Part shown: in pieces, positions 37,933 to 48,723 of the stretch
Layout of the letters: each line of letters begins with the position of its first letter
How positions within the stretch are numbered: position 1 is the stretch's first letter
Assembly (NCBI RefSeq): GCF_040833955.1
Contig: NZ_CP162133.1
Coordinates: 434,001-498,000 of the forward strand
Direction: 5' to 3'
Length of the DNA stretch: 64,000 nucleotides
Source of the DNA: Leptospira sp. WS60.C2
GTDB lineage: Bacteria > Spirochaetota > Leptospiria > Leptospirales > Leptospiraceae
Notes under the pieces: model-generated
The model's input: the letters and a program-made list of their open reading frames with translations, nothing else
Databases searched by the model: none
Told to the model about the DNA's origin: nothing
Translations under genes and position numbers: made by a program

Positions 37933-38934
37933 ATGAGACATTACGACGTATTCGGCGTAGGGAACGCCCTAGTAGACATTATTGCTTTTATTGATCCCAA
38001 TTTTTTAGAAAAACAAAATATCACCAAAGGTGTTATGACCTTAGTGGATGAATCGAGACAAGGTCAAATTCTTGCCGATCTTCATGACAAGAAAAAGGAA
38101 CTTCGCTCTGGTGGAAGTGCCGCAAACACAATGATTGCGATTGCCAATTCTGGTGGAACTTGTTGTTACACTGGAAAAGTCACACATGATACGTATGGTG
38201 AATTTTATAAAAAAGATATGGAAGAGGCTGGTGTTTTGTTTGAAACGACTCCAGACAAAGAAGGTCATACGGGAACTTGTGTGGTTTTAACAACTCCTGA
38301 TGCGGAGCGAACCATGCTTACAAATCTTGCGATCTCTACATCTCTCGGTCCAAACGATATTGATGTGGAAAACCTAAAAAAAAGTAAATTTGTTTATGTA
38401 GAAGGTTATTTGTGGGATGGAGATTCTACAAAAAAAGCCAGTGAACTGACTATGAAAATCGCAAAAGAAAACAATGTAAAAGTTTCTTTTACCTATAGCG
38501 ATCCATTCTGTGTCAATCGATCAAGAGACGAATTCATCCATCTTACAAAAGAATATGTAGATGTTATATTCTGTAACACAGAAGAAGGCCTTGCTCTCAG
38601 TGGTGCCAAAACGCCAGAAGAAGCTGTACAATTTGTATCCAAACTTTGTCCTTTAGTGTTCATGACTGCAGGAAAAGACGGAGCGTATGTGGCTGAAAAT
38701 GGTAAAATTACTCTTGTTCCTGGATTTCCTGTGAAACCAATTGATACAACAGGTGCAGGAGACGCATTTGCCGCAGGTGTTCTCTATGGTCTTACACAAG
38801 GATACTCAGCGCAAAAATCGGCAAGATGGGGTAACTACGTGGCTTCACGTATTGTCTGTGAGGTGGGGCCAAGACTTTCAGTTCGACTCATGGGACGACA
38901 AGAGGAAATCTTGGATGGCTTTTTAGACAAATAA
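37933..38934 (+). CDS. PfkB-family sugar/nucleoside kinase (adenosine kinase-like)
   Basis: A ribokinase-fold kinase of about 333 residues. The N-terminal YDVFGVGNALVDIIAFID and the glycine pair RSGGSAANT are typical of adenosine kinase-like PfkB proteins. The C-terminal signature DTTGAGDAFAAGVLYG holds the catalytic aspartate. I take the ATG at 37933, which gives MRHYDVFG; a TTG 13 codons upstream is in frame and closer to a purine-rich stretch. The substrate (adenosine, fructose or other) cannot be settled by eye. Confidence 0.88.
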   Translation: MRHYDVFGVGNALVDIIAFIDPNFLEKQNITKGVMTLVDESRQGQILADLHDKKKELRSGGSAANTMIAIANSGGTCCYTGKVTHDTYGEFYKKDMEEAGVLFETTPDKEGHTGTCVVLTTPDAERTMLTNLAISTSLGPNDIDVENLKKSKFVYVEGYLWDGDSTKKASELTMKIAKENNVKVSFTYSDPFCVNRSRDEFIHLTKEYVDVIFCNTEEGLALSGAKTPEEAVQFVSKLCPLVFMTAGKDGAYVAENGKITLVPGFPVKPIDTTGAGDAFAAGVLYGLTQGYSAQKSARWGNYVASRIVCEVGPRLSVRLMGRQEEILDGFLDK

Positions 38935-38954
38935 AACTCATGTAAGGATTTGTA

Positions 38955-39350
38955 TTATTTTCCGTGAAAATCTTCCCATAGGGTTTGGATTTTCTCAGAA
39001 ATTTCAAGAGGGGCAAAGGGTTTTTCAATCACTCCGATGCCCCCTCTTTTTTGGTATTCTAAGATTTCATTCTTTAACACTCGCGAGGTGATAAAAGCAA
39101 CAGGGATATCTTTTGTCTCTGGAAAAATTTTTAATTCTTCAATCAGCTCCATTCCATTCATTCCAGGCATTAACACATCCAAAAGGATCAAATCTGGTCT
39201 TAGAATGATTGCTTTTTGTAATCCTTCTGGCCCTGTTTTTGCAAAACTAACCTCATAACTTGAGTTAAATGAAAGAGCAATTCTAAGGATTTCAACGATA
39301 TCTTCTTCATCTTCTACAATTAAAACATGTTTTAAAATAGGAAGATTCAT
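38955..39350 (-). CDS. Single-domain response regulator
   Basis: A 131-residue receiver domain with no output domain. Acidic residues Glu13/Asp14 (IVEDEED), the phosphoacceptor Asp58 (LILLDVLMPGMNG), the Ser of FITS and the Lys of EKPFAP are all present. Its start overlaps the stop of the upstream kinase gene by four bases, so the kinase is its likely donor. Output must occur by protein interaction. Confidence 0.93.
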   Translation of the reverse strand: MNLPILKHVLIVEDEEDIVEILRIALSFNSSYEVSFAKTGPEGLQKAIILRPDLILLDVLMPGMNGMELIEELKIFPETKDIPVAFITSRVLKNEILEYQKRGGIGVIEKPFAPLEISEKIQTLWEDFHGK

Positions 39351-40861
39351 TGGTTCATACCTTGGGGAACTTGTCCAGGTTTGACAATTGGTAATTCAAT
39401 CGTAAAAACAGTGCCTGTATCATCTGAAAAAAAGTAAATTTTTCCATTCATTGCTTCCACAAACCCTTTAGTGATAGAGAGTCCAAGTCCAGACCCACCA
39501 ACTAACTTGTCTTTTGGTGGAGCTCCTTGCGCAAATCGATGGAAAAGTCTTGGTGCAAAATTGGGATCAATGCCTGGACCATTGTCTTTGATGAGAATTT
39601 TAGCTTTTGTTCCTTCTGTTTCAACATAGATTGTGACCTCAGAAAATTTGGGTGTGTATTTTACGGCATTAGAGATCAAATTGGTAAGACAATGATTGAG
39701 TCTATCTTCATCCACATAAACGTTTGTATGCGGAAAGTTGGAATCAAAGTTAAGTAAGACATGGTATTGTTCGGCAAACGTTCGCATTCCATCGACTGAG
39801 CTTTGTAGAATTTCCTTTAACGAGTAAGTTCTGAACTTAAAATTGATATTCCCAGAATCGAGTGCTTCAATATCTAGTAAGTCAGTCACAAATCGCACGA
39901 GTCTTTGTGTATTTTTTCTGCAGATATTGAGTAGGGACTTTGTTTGATTCGAAACTTCACCTGCAACACCAGCCAAAAGTAAGTCAATAGATCCTTTAAT
40001 GGATGTTAGCGGAGTTCTTAGTTCATGACTTACTAAACTAATAAATTCGTTTTTTAATGCTTCTGCTTTTTTTCTTTCTGTAATATTTCGAATGATTGCC
40101 AGCGCATCGACTTCACTCGTTTTTGTGAACCGTGCTTCAAAGTATGTTTCGCCATCAGGATCTTGGATGGAATATTCCACTGATTTGGATTCTCCCAAAC
40201 TAATGACATGCTCTAAAATGGATTTTATCTCTTCCAGTTTGTCTTTTGGGAAGATGTCTTTGATTTCCAAATAACGAAGGTTTGTTTCTTTATCTTTGCA
40301 ATCCCAGCCTGTAAAATCTGGAAATTCTTTGTGATTGATGGTTCGACCGTTCCGATGGATTCCATACAGCAAGTCAGGCAATGCATTCAAAATAGTTTTA
40401 TTTTTTTTGATGATTTGGCTAAATTCATCTTTTGCATTGATTTGGTGGGTGATTTCCGTTGCGAGGATGATGGTAAAATTTTCTTGAGGGAATACTTGCA
40501 TATCAAACCAACCCATCCCGTCGAAATATGTTTCCTCCGATCGAAAGGTTATTTTTCGTTCGATTGCCTCTGACAATTGTGTCCCAAATTCAATGATTTT
40601 GAGTTCTGGAAATAAATTCCAAATATTTTGCCCTAACATTTCTTCAGCGGATTTCCCCGCCATCTCAGCACCTTTTGCATTGACGTAAGCGTAATTTCCG
40701 TTCCTGTCTAAGACAAAAACCGCATTCGTACGGGTTTCTAGGATTTTGTCAAAGTATTGTGGGACAAAATTGTGCCAATTTTGGTGCAGAAGTTGCTTTG
40801 CATCAAAAAAGCTCGCTTCATCCTTGAAAAAGCTTTTGATTTTTTCTAGAAATTCATTCAT
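39347..40861 (-). CDS. PAS-domain sensor histidine kinase
   Basis: A 504-residue soluble kinase with no membrane segment. Two PAS domains lie at about 35-140 (NAVFVLDRNGNYAYVNAKG) and 155-260. The HisKA domain has His279 (SLVSHELRTPLTSIKG), and the ATPase domain has intact N (NHCLTNLISNAVKYT), G1 (IKDNGPGID) and G2 (GGSGLGLSI) boxes. It forms a two-gene operon with the receiver gene. The signal could be a cytoplasmic ligand or redox state, which the sequence does not show. It is divergent from the ABC operon with a 32-base gap. Confidence 0.93.
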   Translation of the reverse strand: MNEFLEKIKSFFKDEASFFDAKQLLHQNWHNFVPQYFDKILETRTNAVFVLDRNGNYAYVNAKGAEMAGKSAEEMLGQNIWNLFPELKIIEFGTQLSEAIERKITFRSEETYFDGMGWFDMQVFPQENFTIILATEITHQINAKDEFSQIIKKNKTILNALPDLLYGIHRNGRTINHKEFPDFTGWDCKDKETNLRYLEIKDIFPKDKLEEIKSILEHVISLGESKSVEYSIQDPDGETYFEARFTKTSEVDALAIIRNITERKKAEALKNEFISLVSHELRTPLTSIKGSIDLLLAGVAGEVSNQTKSLLNICRKNTQRLVRFVTDLLDIEALDSGNINFKFRTYSLKEILQSSVDGMRTFAEQYHVLLNFDSNFPHTNVYVDEDRLNHCLTNLISNAVKYTPKFSEVTIYVETEGTKAKILIKDNGPGIDPNFAPRLFHRFAQGAPPKDKLVGGSGLGLSITKGFVEAMNGKIYFFSDDTGTVFTIELPIVKPGQVPQGMNQ

Positions 40862-40893
40862 AGGTGCAGGTATACGAAAACTAAACCAAAGTT

Positions 40894-41823
40894 ATGATAC
40901 AAGTCAGCAATTTATCCAAATTTTACGGCGAAAAACGAGCCATCTCTGGTCTGAATTTTAAATTAGAAAAAGGTGAGATTGTGGGTCTCCTTGGTCTTAA
41001 CGGCGCAGGAAAAACCACAACGATTCGTATCCTGACTGGGTATTTGATACCAAGTGCGGGAGACGCTTCCATTGATGGTAAGTCCATCTTTGACTTTCCT
41101 CTAGAAGCAAAACAAAAGATAGGTTATCTGCCAGAAACTCCTCCACTCTATGAGGATATGACGATATCTGAATACCTGCAATTTGTGGGTCGCATGAAAA
41201 AAATTGAGGAGTCCAACATGGATTCTGAGATTCAAAAGGTGATTGAAAAAACAAACCTAGTTCATGTGAAAGAGAAACTCATTGGAACACTTTCTCTTGG
41301 GTATCGCAAACGTGTTGGGATTGCGCAGGCAATTTTGGGTGATCCAGAAATTGTGATTATGGATGAACCTATCTCTGGTCTTGATCCAAAACAAATTGTT
41401 GAGATTCGTACCTTGATTCGAAGTCTTGCAGGAAATCATACAGTTCTCATTTCCAGTCACATCTTGACAGAAATTTATAAAACATGTGATAAGTTTTTAT
41501 TCCTCCACAAGGGAAGTTTGAAACAAGAATTATCTCTCTCTCGGCTGGAAGAAGAAATGAATCGCCTTGCGGGTTGGGAAGTTGGATTGTCTGGAAAATC
41601 GAAAGAAGAACTATTTCAGTTTATGCAATCGGTTGGATCAGGAACTGATACGGTAACAGAGATAGGAACAAACAAAGAAGAAGAGATGTTTTTAGTTCGA
41701 ACAACGAATCCAAAACAATTCAAAGAATCATTATTTTCCAAAGCTTTATCTTCTGGAATCCAAATTGAATCTTTAAAAAAACAAGAAGTATCACTCGAGC
41801 AAATTTTTATGGAGAAAATATGA
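40894..41823 (+). CDS. ABC transporter ATPase, GldA-like
   Basis: A 309-residue ABC ATPase. Walker A (GLNGAGKTT), the signature [15 protein letters not shown] (degenerate LSxGxR), Walker B (IVIMDEP) and the H-loop ([10 protein letters not shown]) are present. About 90 extra C-terminal residues resemble GldA/NosF/NatA-type exporters. It overlaps the permease gene by four bases and is first of a four-gene operon. In Bacteroidetes the related GldA/F/G set supports gliding, but here the role is unknown. Confidence 0.92.
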   Translation: MIQVSNLSKFYGEKRAISGLNFKLEKGEIVGLLGLNGAGKTTTIRILTGYLIPSAGDASIDGKSIFDFPLEAKQKIGYLPETPPLYEDMTISEYLQFVGRMKKIEESNMDSEIQKVIEKTNLVHVKEKLIGTLSLGYRKRVGIAQAILGDPEIVIMDEPISGLDPKQIVEIRTLIRSLAGNHTVLISSHILTEIYKTCDKFLFLHKGSLKQELSLSRLEEEMNRLAGWEVGLSGKSKEELFQFMQSVGSGTDTVTEIGTNKEEEMFLVRTTNPKQFKESLFSKALSSGIQIESLKKQEVSLEQIFMEKI

Positions 41824-42551
41824 ACTGGCAAACGGCTGTTTGGATCTATAAAAAAGAATTACAATTATTTTTTGGAACCTATATGGGACCACTTGTGCTT
41901 GGTGGCACTGCATTTTTAAATGCACTCTTCGTGATGATTCTTAATTTTAATGGCACTGCCAATTATGAGATTGCCACTTATATCACTTTTATTTCTTTTA
42001 TGACCACCATCTTGATTGCAATGGTGATCATTTCTATGGGTTCTATCGTAGAAGAAAAAAATAAAGGAACACTTGAATTGTTATTCACGTCACCAATTAC
42101 CGATTTGGAAATTGTGTTCGGTAAATTCATGTTTGGTGTTACTGTTTGTGCCATCATCACTGTTTTTATCAATGGACTTTTCCCGTTACTTCTCTATGCC
42201 TTTTGGAAAGCTCCTTTTTATATGGTGGCTTCTGGGAGTATTGGTGTCTTTTTACTTGGTATTTTTACCTTCGCCATCGGGATGTTTGGTTCTAGCCTTG
42301 GGAAAAACCAAATGATCTCACTTCTGATTTCGGTGCTCATCATTTTGACTCTTTGGGTTGTCGGTTATTTTTCTCATTTGTTCCAAGCAACAACAAGGAA
42401 GGTTCTATTTCACTTGCACATCTTCTCTCATTTTGCTGCATTTGCGAAAGGTGTTCTTCCCTTAACAGGAATTGTTTTTTTCTTAAGTGGAACCTTCCTA
42501 TTTTTATACTTAACCGTAAAGGTCTTGGAATCCAGGAGATGGAGAGGTTAA
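41820..42551 (+). CDS. ABC transporter permease, GldF-like
   Basis: A 243-residue membrane protein with six helices and the segment [26 protein letters not shown], the hallmark of ABC-2-type permeases of the GldF/NosY group. Its ATG overlaps the stop of the ATPase gene. It is followed after three bases by the GldG-like gene. Confidence 0.9.
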   Translation: MNWQTAVWIYKKELQLFFGTYMGPLVLGGTAFLNALFVMILNFNGTANYEIATYITFISFMTTILIAMVIISMGSIVEEKNKGTLELLFTSPITDLEIVFGKFMFGVTVCAIITVFINGLFPLLLYAFWKAPFYMVASGSIGVFLLGIFTFAIGMFGSSLGKNQMISLLISVLIILTLWVVGYFSHLFQATTRKVLFHLHIFSHFAAFAKGVLPLTGIVFFLSGTFLFLYLTVKVLESRRWRG

Positions 42552-42554
42552 ACT

Positions 42555-44426
42555 ATGTTATTATCTGCTGATAGAGTACTTCCGTTTGTAAGTTTAGTAT
42601 CCCTTTTCGCCTATTTCTTGTTTGATGGAATGGTTGTGGATCCCAAAAGGAAAATTATCTTTTTGGGTGTAGTATTTTTGTTTTTAGCGTCCGATACCAT
42701 CGTGCGAGCCTTTTCTAAAGGGATTCGTAAAGAGGATCAAAATCGATACATTGCAGCAGTATTTGGAATTGCTGCTTTTCTGTTATCCGTTTTACGCGAT
42801 TTCTTAGATTTAAAACCTGTTGCAGGTTTTAATGAAGAGGTTAGTGCCATTCCCAAAATTAGAGAATTTTTACTTTTGTGTGTGGTACTTTTTTCTTTGG
42901 TATTTTTGTTACAGATCATCCTACTTGAAATTGGAAAATCTTCTCTTGAAGCACAAAGTAATTTGGCAAAATCCAAAAGTTCCCTTTTACAAAATGCGGT
43001 GCTAGGATTTTTATTTGTTCTTCCAGTTCTTGTGGCTGTGAATTATTTTGCGATCAAACGGAATTATAACTTTGATTTAAGTAGCCAAGGGAAATTCTCT
43101 TTATCTCAGATCTCTCGAAACTTGATCAAACCGATTTCTCAAGATGTAACGATTACGGCCTTTTACCCAAGGCCACTCGAAGCCGATGGTCCTGCGAACG
43201 GTGACAAACTCACTGCGTTTGCACTCACACGAGTTAGACCTGATATAGAAATTTTACTCGATCAAATCAAAGCAGAAAATTCACACATCACAGTGCAATT
43301 TATCAATGCAGATGTGGAGATTGATTTACTCAAAGAATTTGGGCAAGTTTCCAATGGAACGATCTTTGTTCGCTCAAAAAAACAATCAGCTCTGACATCT
43401 CTCACTCCGTTTGCAGAAGAACGAGTGATTGCCAAAGAACCAAAAGATTTAGAAGATTTAGAACGTAAGTTAGTTGGTGCTTTGCTCAACGTGACCACAG
43501 AACAAAAGAAAGTCTACTTCACAGTCGCAAACGGCGAAAGGTATGGAATTTCGTTTCGAGCCTTACCTAACGAACAAGTGAATCGTTTTGTTTCTTCCCT
43601 TCAGTTTTTAAACTTTAAAGTTGCCGAGTTAGGCTTTGGGCAAGGTTGGCCCTCCAAATTACCAGAGGATGCAGACATGCTTGTGATCCTTGGTCCAACT
43701 GTTCCGTTTTCCAAAGAAGCAAGAGAAGAACTTTCTAAATTTGTTCTCGAGAAAAATGGCAAAATTCTCATCACCATGGAACCAAAAGGAAGTGAAGATT
43801 TTAGTTGGTTGTTACAATCTGCTGGTTTAAAATTCAAATCTGCACCCATGATTGAACGTGAGGATAAACCAGGTTTTATCGTAGCAAAACGTTTCCCTGA
43901 AAATCGACTGACTGATCTCTTACAAAAAAAAGATATGGGAATTTTATTTCCTTACAGTGGTTATTTGGAGACGGAACCAAACGCACCAACTCCCTTTCAA
44001 TGGAAATCAGAGACACTCTTGGAATCTGGCTATGAGGCATACCAAGATGAAAACAATAATGGGAAAATGGATCCAAATGAAAAGAAGGAGAGTAAAATCC
44101 TATCTGTTGTTTTGTCGCCTATGTCACTCACTGGTGAGAAATCCGGAAAAATCATTTTACATGCAGGAACAAGTTGGATCACAGATCAGTTCATTCCGTA
44201 TGTGATGAATTCTCAGTTTTCCACAGTCTCTATTACGGGTTTATTCCAAGACAATATTGTTGCTGAGATTCCATTAAAAAAGGAAGAAGTGGATACGATT
44301 ACTCTTTCCGACAATCAAAAGTTAGTTGCTTGGGTGATTGGAGTGTTTTTGTTTCCTGGATTTATTTTGGCTGTCGGTTCTTATTTTGTCTACGTTAGAC
44401 GTAAACACTCCATGTTAGAAGTATGA
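42555..44426 (+). CDS. GldG-like ABC transporter-associated membrane protein
   Basis: A 623-residue protein. Three N-terminal helices lie within about residues 1-115, one near 137-160 and one near the C-terminus (about 590-615). The long extracytoplasmic part has the GldG/DUF4350-type pattern: NYNFDLSSQGKFSLSQIS, then KPISQDVTITAFYPRP and the later DMLVILGPTVPFS. Homologues accompany GldA and GldF in many bacteria. The start is three bases after the permease stop, and the end overlaps the DUF4340 gene by four. Confidence 0.88.
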   Translation: MLLSADRVLPFVSLVSLFAYFLFDGMVVDPKRKIIFLGVVFLFLASDTIVRAFSKGIRKEDQNRYIAAVFGIAAFLLSVLRDFLDLKPVAGFNEEVSAIPKIREFLLLCVVLFSLVFLLQIILLEIGKSSLEAQSNLAKSKSSLLQNAVLGFLFVLPVLVAVNYFAIKRNYNFDLSSQGKFSLSQISRNLIKPISQDVTITAFYPRPLEADGPANGDKLTAFALTRVRPDIEILLDQIKAENSHITVQFINADVEIDLLKEFGQVSNGTIFVRSKKQSALTSLTPFAEERVIAKEPKDLEDLERKLVGALLNVTTEQKKVYFTVANGERYGISFRALPNEQVNRFVSSLQFLNFKVAELGFGQGWPSKLPEDADMLVILGPTVPFSKEAREELSKFVLEKNGKILITMEPKGSEDFSWLLQSAGLKFKSAPMIEREDKPGFIVAKRFPENRLTDLLQKKDMGILFPYSGYLETEPNAPTPFQWKSETLLESGYEAYQDENNNGKMDPNEKKESKILSVVLSPMSLTGEKSGKIILHAGTSWITDQFIPYVMNSQFSTVSITGLFQDNIVAEIPLKKEEVDTITLSDNQKLVAWVIGVFLFPGFILAVGSYFVYVRRKHSMLEV

Positions 44427-45496
44427 AACAAAAGATTGCTTTAGTTCTTATTGCCTTTGTAGGATTGTTTCTTTTATTTTATTGGATGGAAGATCATCCA
44501 GAGAACATTTCGGAGACAAATTATTGGAAAGAAGATTGGAAATCAATTCGTTTCCTCCCACCTAAATCCGATTGGTGTGGGAATCCCATTCCCAATTTTG
44601 CAGAATCTGCCATGGTCTTTCGTAAGATTCCAAGAGGATGGAATGAAACTGCTTTGTACTCAGTCACTACCTTGCAAGACGGAAAGAGTGTAGTCTATGA
44701 AGGCAATTACAATGTGAAAAATAGTTTTTCCGAACTCAGTGTTCTTAAAACTAAACTCATTGAATCTGCATCAGATGAAATTAAAAAAACATACTGTTTG
44801 GGAGAATCTTCTCCTTCTTTAACACTTTCAGAGGACAATGGAAAGGAAATATCGTTTGATACCGATAAACAACTGTTCTTTGGAAAAAAAATTGGATCAG
44901 ATGATGGACGTATTGCCACCCTCATTAAAAATGAGATCATCGCACCCTATCAATACATCATCGAAAAATTTAGAACTCCTGTTACCAATTTCCGTGAGAA
45001 GATGTATGTCACGATGAGTGAAGGTTTTATCCAGGAACTCAAATTTTCTGGCCAAGGGATTGTAGTGCAGGTAGAAAACAGAGCCAAAAAGAACCAATAC
45101 GGTGTGTTTGTAAATGATTGGAGTCGTTCGACTGGGGAACGGATCGTATTGCCACCGGATGTCGGAAACCAATGGGAATCTGTAGTGAAAGGTTTGAAAG
45201 TGGAGTTTTACCCAGACGAAACGGGAGCTCCACCATTTCCCACCTTGACTGACATCGCAAGTCCAGAAGCGATTCTCGATGTTACCATTGCAAATGGTCA
45301 CAAAATTCGATTGTCGCTTTATCCTGTTTGGGAATCGGGATCAGAAACTTGGCGTCCAGTGCGAAGGCAATTTCCTCCCTATTTTGAGGAGTCCGTCTCT
45401 TGGATGAAAGAAGAATCCTTCCAAAACTTGGTGAATGCCGTCATGAAAGTGAAAAGTGCTTCCCGATACGAGCGCCCCAACCAGAAAATCCAATAA
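44423..45496 (+). CDS. DUF4340-type membrane-anchored protein
   Basis: A 357-residue protein with one N-terminal membrane helix (IALVLIAFVGLFLLFYW) and a large outer domain. The family often sits downstream of GldG-type genes, and its role is unknown. The ATG overlaps the GldG-like stop (ATGA), which supports a single transporter operon of four genes. The middle of the protein holds the pattern FREKMYVTMSEGFIQELKF. Confidence 0.75.
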   Translation: MKQKIALVLIAFVGLFLLFYWMEDHPENISETNYWKEDWKSIRFLPPKSDWCGNPIPNFAESAMVFRKIPRGWNETALYSVTTLQDGKSVVYEGNYNVKNSFSELSVLKTKLIESASDEIKKTYCLGESSPSLTLSEDNGKEISFDTDKQLFFGKKIGSDDGRIATLIKNEIIAPYQYIIEKFRTPVTNFREKMYVTMSEGFIQELKFSGQGIVVQVENRAKKNQYGVFVNDWSRSTGERIVLPPDVGNQWESVVKGLKVEFYPDETGAPPFPTLTDIASPEAILDVTIANGHKIRLSLYPVWESGSETWRPVRRQFPPYFEESVSWMKEESFQNLVNAVMKVKSASRYERPNQKIQ

Positions 45497-45497
45497 G

Positions 45498-46112
45498 GTG
45501 CAAAAAGTTTCTACCATCGTCCTTCGGATGCAACTCATCCGTGATTTGTTTTATTCACCCATGTCTGCCTTTGAATCCTATTTTCACAAAACGGATTTGG
45601 GTGGGCGTGATCTTTGGCTTTCTCATCTCCAACTGATGTTGCTTGCGCCAATTGCCAAATTTCTCGGCAACTGCATTCAGATTTTGATTTTTAAAGTTTC
45701 GTTTGTAGAAGAAGAAACAAGGCTCACATACACGCAAGGTGTTGGCACAGTTTTCTTTTTTTATTTTGGATTTTATTTTGTCGTTCGGCTTGTGGATAGT
45801 TTTCGGATGTACCACCAAATGCGTGATCGCACAAAAGATTGGGAGGGACCAGAACCTCATGTCTTTCTGATCTCTTTTTTGGCATTCACTGCAACTTCGA
45901 TTTTTTGGATTTTTCCTGCACCTATCCCCTTATTAATGTTAGTTGTAGGATTTGTATATTCTTTACACCTGTCCTATTTTTATTTATCGATTCGACGAAC
46001 TTGGACATCATTGGATTTTTTGTTTTTTTTGATGAAAGTGGTTTTGTTCTTTTTAGTACTACTTTCGATTCCTTTGTTTTTTTATAACCTCATTAGGACG
46101 GTACTCTTTTGA
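45498..46112 (+). CDS. Yip1-like polytopic membrane protein
   Basis: A protein of about 204 residues. I choose the GTG at 45498, one base after the DUF4340 stop; the frame is open upstream inside that gene, and an ATG at 45528 is an alternative. It has about five membrane segments and an N-terminal [14 protein letters not shown] motif reminiscent of Yip1 domains. The end overlaps the TTG of mpl. Function unknown; it is probably part of the same transcript as the ABC operon. Confidence 0.65.
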   Translation: MQKVSTIVLRMQLIRDLFYSPMSAFESYFHKTDLGGRDLWLSHLQLMLLAPIAKFLGNCIQILIFKVSFVEEETRLTYTQGVGTVFFFYFGFYFVVRLVDSFRMYHQMRDRTKDWEGPEPHVFLISFLAFTATSIFWIFPAPIPLLMLVVGFVYSLHLSYFYLSIRRTWTSLDFLFFLMKVVLFFLVLLSIPLFFYNLIRTVLF

Positions 46113-47503
46113 AGATATTTTTGGTAGGAATTGGCGGAATTGCCATGGGCAATTTGGCCTATATGTTAAAAAGCCAAGGTCATGATGTTTCTGGTTCAGA
46201 CCAAAACCTATACCCACCTATGTCGGATAAATTAGAAGAATGGGGACTTTCACCTAAGTCTGGTTACCGTAAAGAGAATGTCAAAGGAGCAGACCTTGTC
46301 ATCATTGGGAATGCGATCTCTCGTGGGAATCCTGAAGTCGAAGAGGTTTTAAACACAGGCATTGAATACATGAGTATGGCAGAAGCCATTGGTCATTTTT
46401 TTCTGAAAGGGAAAAAGCCAATTGTGATTTCTGGAACTCATGGCAAAACCACGACCACTTTTCTTACCCATTGGATTTTAGAATCCATTGGACTTAAACC
46501 CGGTCTATTTGTGGGTGGAATTCGAAAAGATGGATTTCCTGGGTTTGCTCTCGGAGAGGGAGATTACTTTGTGATCGAAGGAGATGAGTATGATTCTGCT
46601 TTCTTCGATAAGAGTTCCAAGTTTTTACACTATAGACCGTATTACCTTGTGATGAATGCACTTGACTTTGACCATGCCGACATCTTTGCAAATTTGGATG
46701 CCATCAAAGTGATGTTCAAACGGTTGTTAAACTTAGTTCCCAGCCGTGGGAAGGTTTTTTATTGGAAAGGTTCCAAAAATTTAAGTGATATCACCAAAGA
46801 CTACCAACATGCACCTGTCGAAACCTTTGAGTTAGGTGACAAAAATTCCATTTTTAAATATGAAAAAGGAATTTTAACAGAGATACGAACTAAATCTAGA
46901 TTAAAACCATCTCTCATTGGGTCACATAACTATCGCAATGTGGAAGTGGCAGTGCGTGTCTGTTTGGAAATTGCTCCGCAAAAACGAAAGGAAATTTTGG
47001 AAGCAGTGGAGTCTTTTCCTGGCGTCAAACGTAGACAAGAAAACTTGTATGTTTCCGAATCGGGTTTACTTGTGGAAGACTTTGCTCATCATCCTGTTGC
47101 CATCCAAGAAACCATCAAAGCCCACAAAGAAGCGTATCCAGGTTACAAAATTATCTCTCTATTTGAACCAAGAAGTGCTACTTCCCACAGAAATGTGTTC
47201 CAAGAGGATTTTGCCAAATGTTTTAAAGGAAGTGATGTGAGTATTGTTACGGAAGTTTACCAAGTGGACAAAGTGAGTAAATCACTCCGCCTCAATGTGA
47301 AAAAGTTGGTCAAGGACATCAAAACCAATACCAAAAAAGAATCTCTCTATGCTGCCACACCAAAAGACATTCCTTCTCTTTTAAAAAAGATCTTACCCAA
47401 ATATAAAAAAGACAAACTCATCATCCTTGCCATGTCCAATGGTGCGTTTGGTGGCATTTATTCTGAACTAAAATCCTTAATGGAAACCCGAGAATCCCTA
47501 TGA
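46109..47503 (+). CDS. mpl: UDP-N-acetylmuramate tripeptide ligase Mpl
   Basis: Mpl recycles peptidoglycan by joining the tripeptide L-Ala-gamma-D-Glu-meso-DAP to UDP-MurNAc. The N-terminal Rossmann-like [19 protein letters not shown] and [13 protein letters not shown], the P-loop [14 protein letters not shown] (near residues 107-120) and [17 protein letters not shown] are present. The last motif distinguishes Mpl from MurC. At 464 residues the length fits. The start is TTG, overlapping the preceding stop. pheS follows with a four-base overlap. Confidence 0.93.
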   Translation: MKIFLVGIGGIAMGNLAYMLKSQGHDVSGSDQNLYPPMSDKLEEWGLSPKSGYRKENVKGADLVIIGNAISRGNPEVEEVLNTGIEYMSMAEAIGHFFLKGKKPIVISGTHGKTTTTFLTHWILESIGLKPGLFVGGIRKDGFPGFALGEGDYFVIEGDEYDSAFFDKSSKFLHYRPYYLVMNALDFDHADIFANLDAIKVMFKRLLNLVPSRGKVFYWKGSKNLSDITKDYQHAPVETFELGDKNSIFKYEKGILTEIRTKSRLKPSLIGSHNYRNVEVAVRVCLEIAPQKRKEILEAVESFPGVKRRQENLYVSESGLLVEDFAHHPVAIQETIKAHKEAYPGYKIISLFEPRSATSHRNVFQEDFAKCFKGSDVSIVTEVYQVDKVSKSLRLNVKKLVKDIKTNTKKESLYAATPKDIPSLLKKILPKYKKDKLIILAMSNGAFGGIYSELKSLMETRESL

Positions 47504-48525
47504 GCCTATCCCAAGAAATCGCATCACTTGTCAAAGAAGCAGAAACTGTATTGAATTCCGCAACCAATGAACAAGAGTTAGATGCTCTGAAAAACCAGTT
47601 TATCGGTAAAAAAGGAAAACTCACCTCTGTTCTCAAGGGACTTGCGTCTCTTTCTGTGGAAGAAAAAAAGACTGTTGGTAAAGAAGCAAACGAAGCCCAA
47701 ACACGACTCGAAGCGTTTGTGGAATCCAAACGAATTTCTCTTAAAGAAAGTTTTTATGAGAACCAATTGGGAAAAGAATTTTTTGATACACTCCGCCCAC
47801 TTCCGAAAAAGGAAAGAGGGAGTTTACATCCGATCTCCCAAATCCAATACGAGATCGAAGACATCTTCACTTCCATGGGTTTTTCTGTGATGGATGGTCC
47901 AGAAGTCGAGACAGACGAAAACAATTTTGGCGCCTTAAACTTTACCGACGATCATCCTGCTCGTGACATGCAAGATACGTTTTATACGGTCGATGGCAAT
48001 TTGCTTAGGACTCATACGTCCGCCATCCAAGTGCGTGCCCTACGAAAACTAAAACCACCTTTCCGTATCATCGCTCCTGGTCGTGTGTTTCGGTATGAAG
48101 AAGTGGACGCCTCGCATGAAAATACCTTCTACCAAGTGGAAGGAATGGTGGTAGGGGAAAACATTTCCGTTGCCCATTTGATTTATACAATGGAGACACT
48201 TCTCTCTCGTGTGTTTCGTAAGGAAATCAAAACAAGACTTCGCCCAGGATATTTCCCATTTGTGGAACCAGGATTTGAACTCGATATCAATTGCCTTGTT
48301 TGTAATGGTGATGGTTGTAGTGTTTGCAAACACTCAGGTTGGCTCGAACTTCTCCCATGTGGGCTTGTGCATCCGAATGTATTAGAAGCCGCTGGCCTTG
48401 ATTCCAAAAAATGGACAGGGTTTGCTTTTGGACTGGGACTTGACCGATTGGTGATGATGCGTTATGGGATCCATGACATCCGCTATTTCCAATCTGGGAA
48501 CTTACGTTTTTTGAAACAGTTTTAG
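47500..48525 (+). CDS. pheS: Phenylalanyl-tRNA synthetase alpha subunit
   Basis: PheS and PheT charge tRNA-Phe. The 341-residue subunit has an N-terminal coiled-coil arm (residues 1-90), then the class II core with [41 protein letters not shown] and the C-terminal [15 protein letters not shown]. pheT, its usual neighbour, is not downstream; a terminator follows instead. The ATG overlaps the mpl stop. Confidence 0.97.
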   Translation: MSLSQEIASLVKEAETVLNSATNEQELDALKNQFIGKKGKLTSVLKGLASLSVEEKKTVGKEANEAQTRLEAFVESKRISLKESFYENQLGKEFFDTLRPLPKKERGSLHPISQIQYEIEDIFTSMGFSVMDGPEVETDENNFGALNFTDDHPARDMQDTFYTVDGNLLRTHTSAIQVRALRKLKPPFRIIAPGRVFRYEEVDASHENTFYQVEGMVVGENISVAHLIYTMETLLSRVFRKEIKTRLRPGYFPFVEPGFELDINCLVCNGDGCSVCKHSGWLELLPCGLVHPNVLEAAGLDSKKWTGFAFGLGLDRLVMMRYGIHDIRYFQSGNLRFLKQF

Positions 48526-48723
48526 GTTAGATTAGAAATTTTCAAATTGATGAGTTTCATATTCAATTGAATTCAATATGAAACATGTCTGATTACATTT
48601 ACAGAGACCAGTGAAGGACATAGATGCCAACATTGTTTTCTGGTTTTTATTCAGAACCATAAATAAACTGAATTGCCACCATCTAGATAGGTGGTGGCTT
48701 TTGCTTTGCAAATTACTTCAGAT
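48526..48723. terminator. pheS downstream region with two hairpins; terminator at 48675-48702
   Basis: The region between convergent pheS and the thiolase-like gene has a 10-bp hairpin (48554-48563 with 48575-48584). Further on, GCCACC...GGTGGC at 48675-48698 is followed by TTTTGCTTT, a good rho-independent terminator for the plus strand. About 90 bases between the two hairpins show no coding frame. It could end the pheS transcript or hold a small RNA. Confidence 0.6.

Noticed and set aside
46109..47503. Assignment as MurC
   Set aside because: The [17 protein letters not shown] block and overall pattern fit Mpl; MurC has a different motif there.
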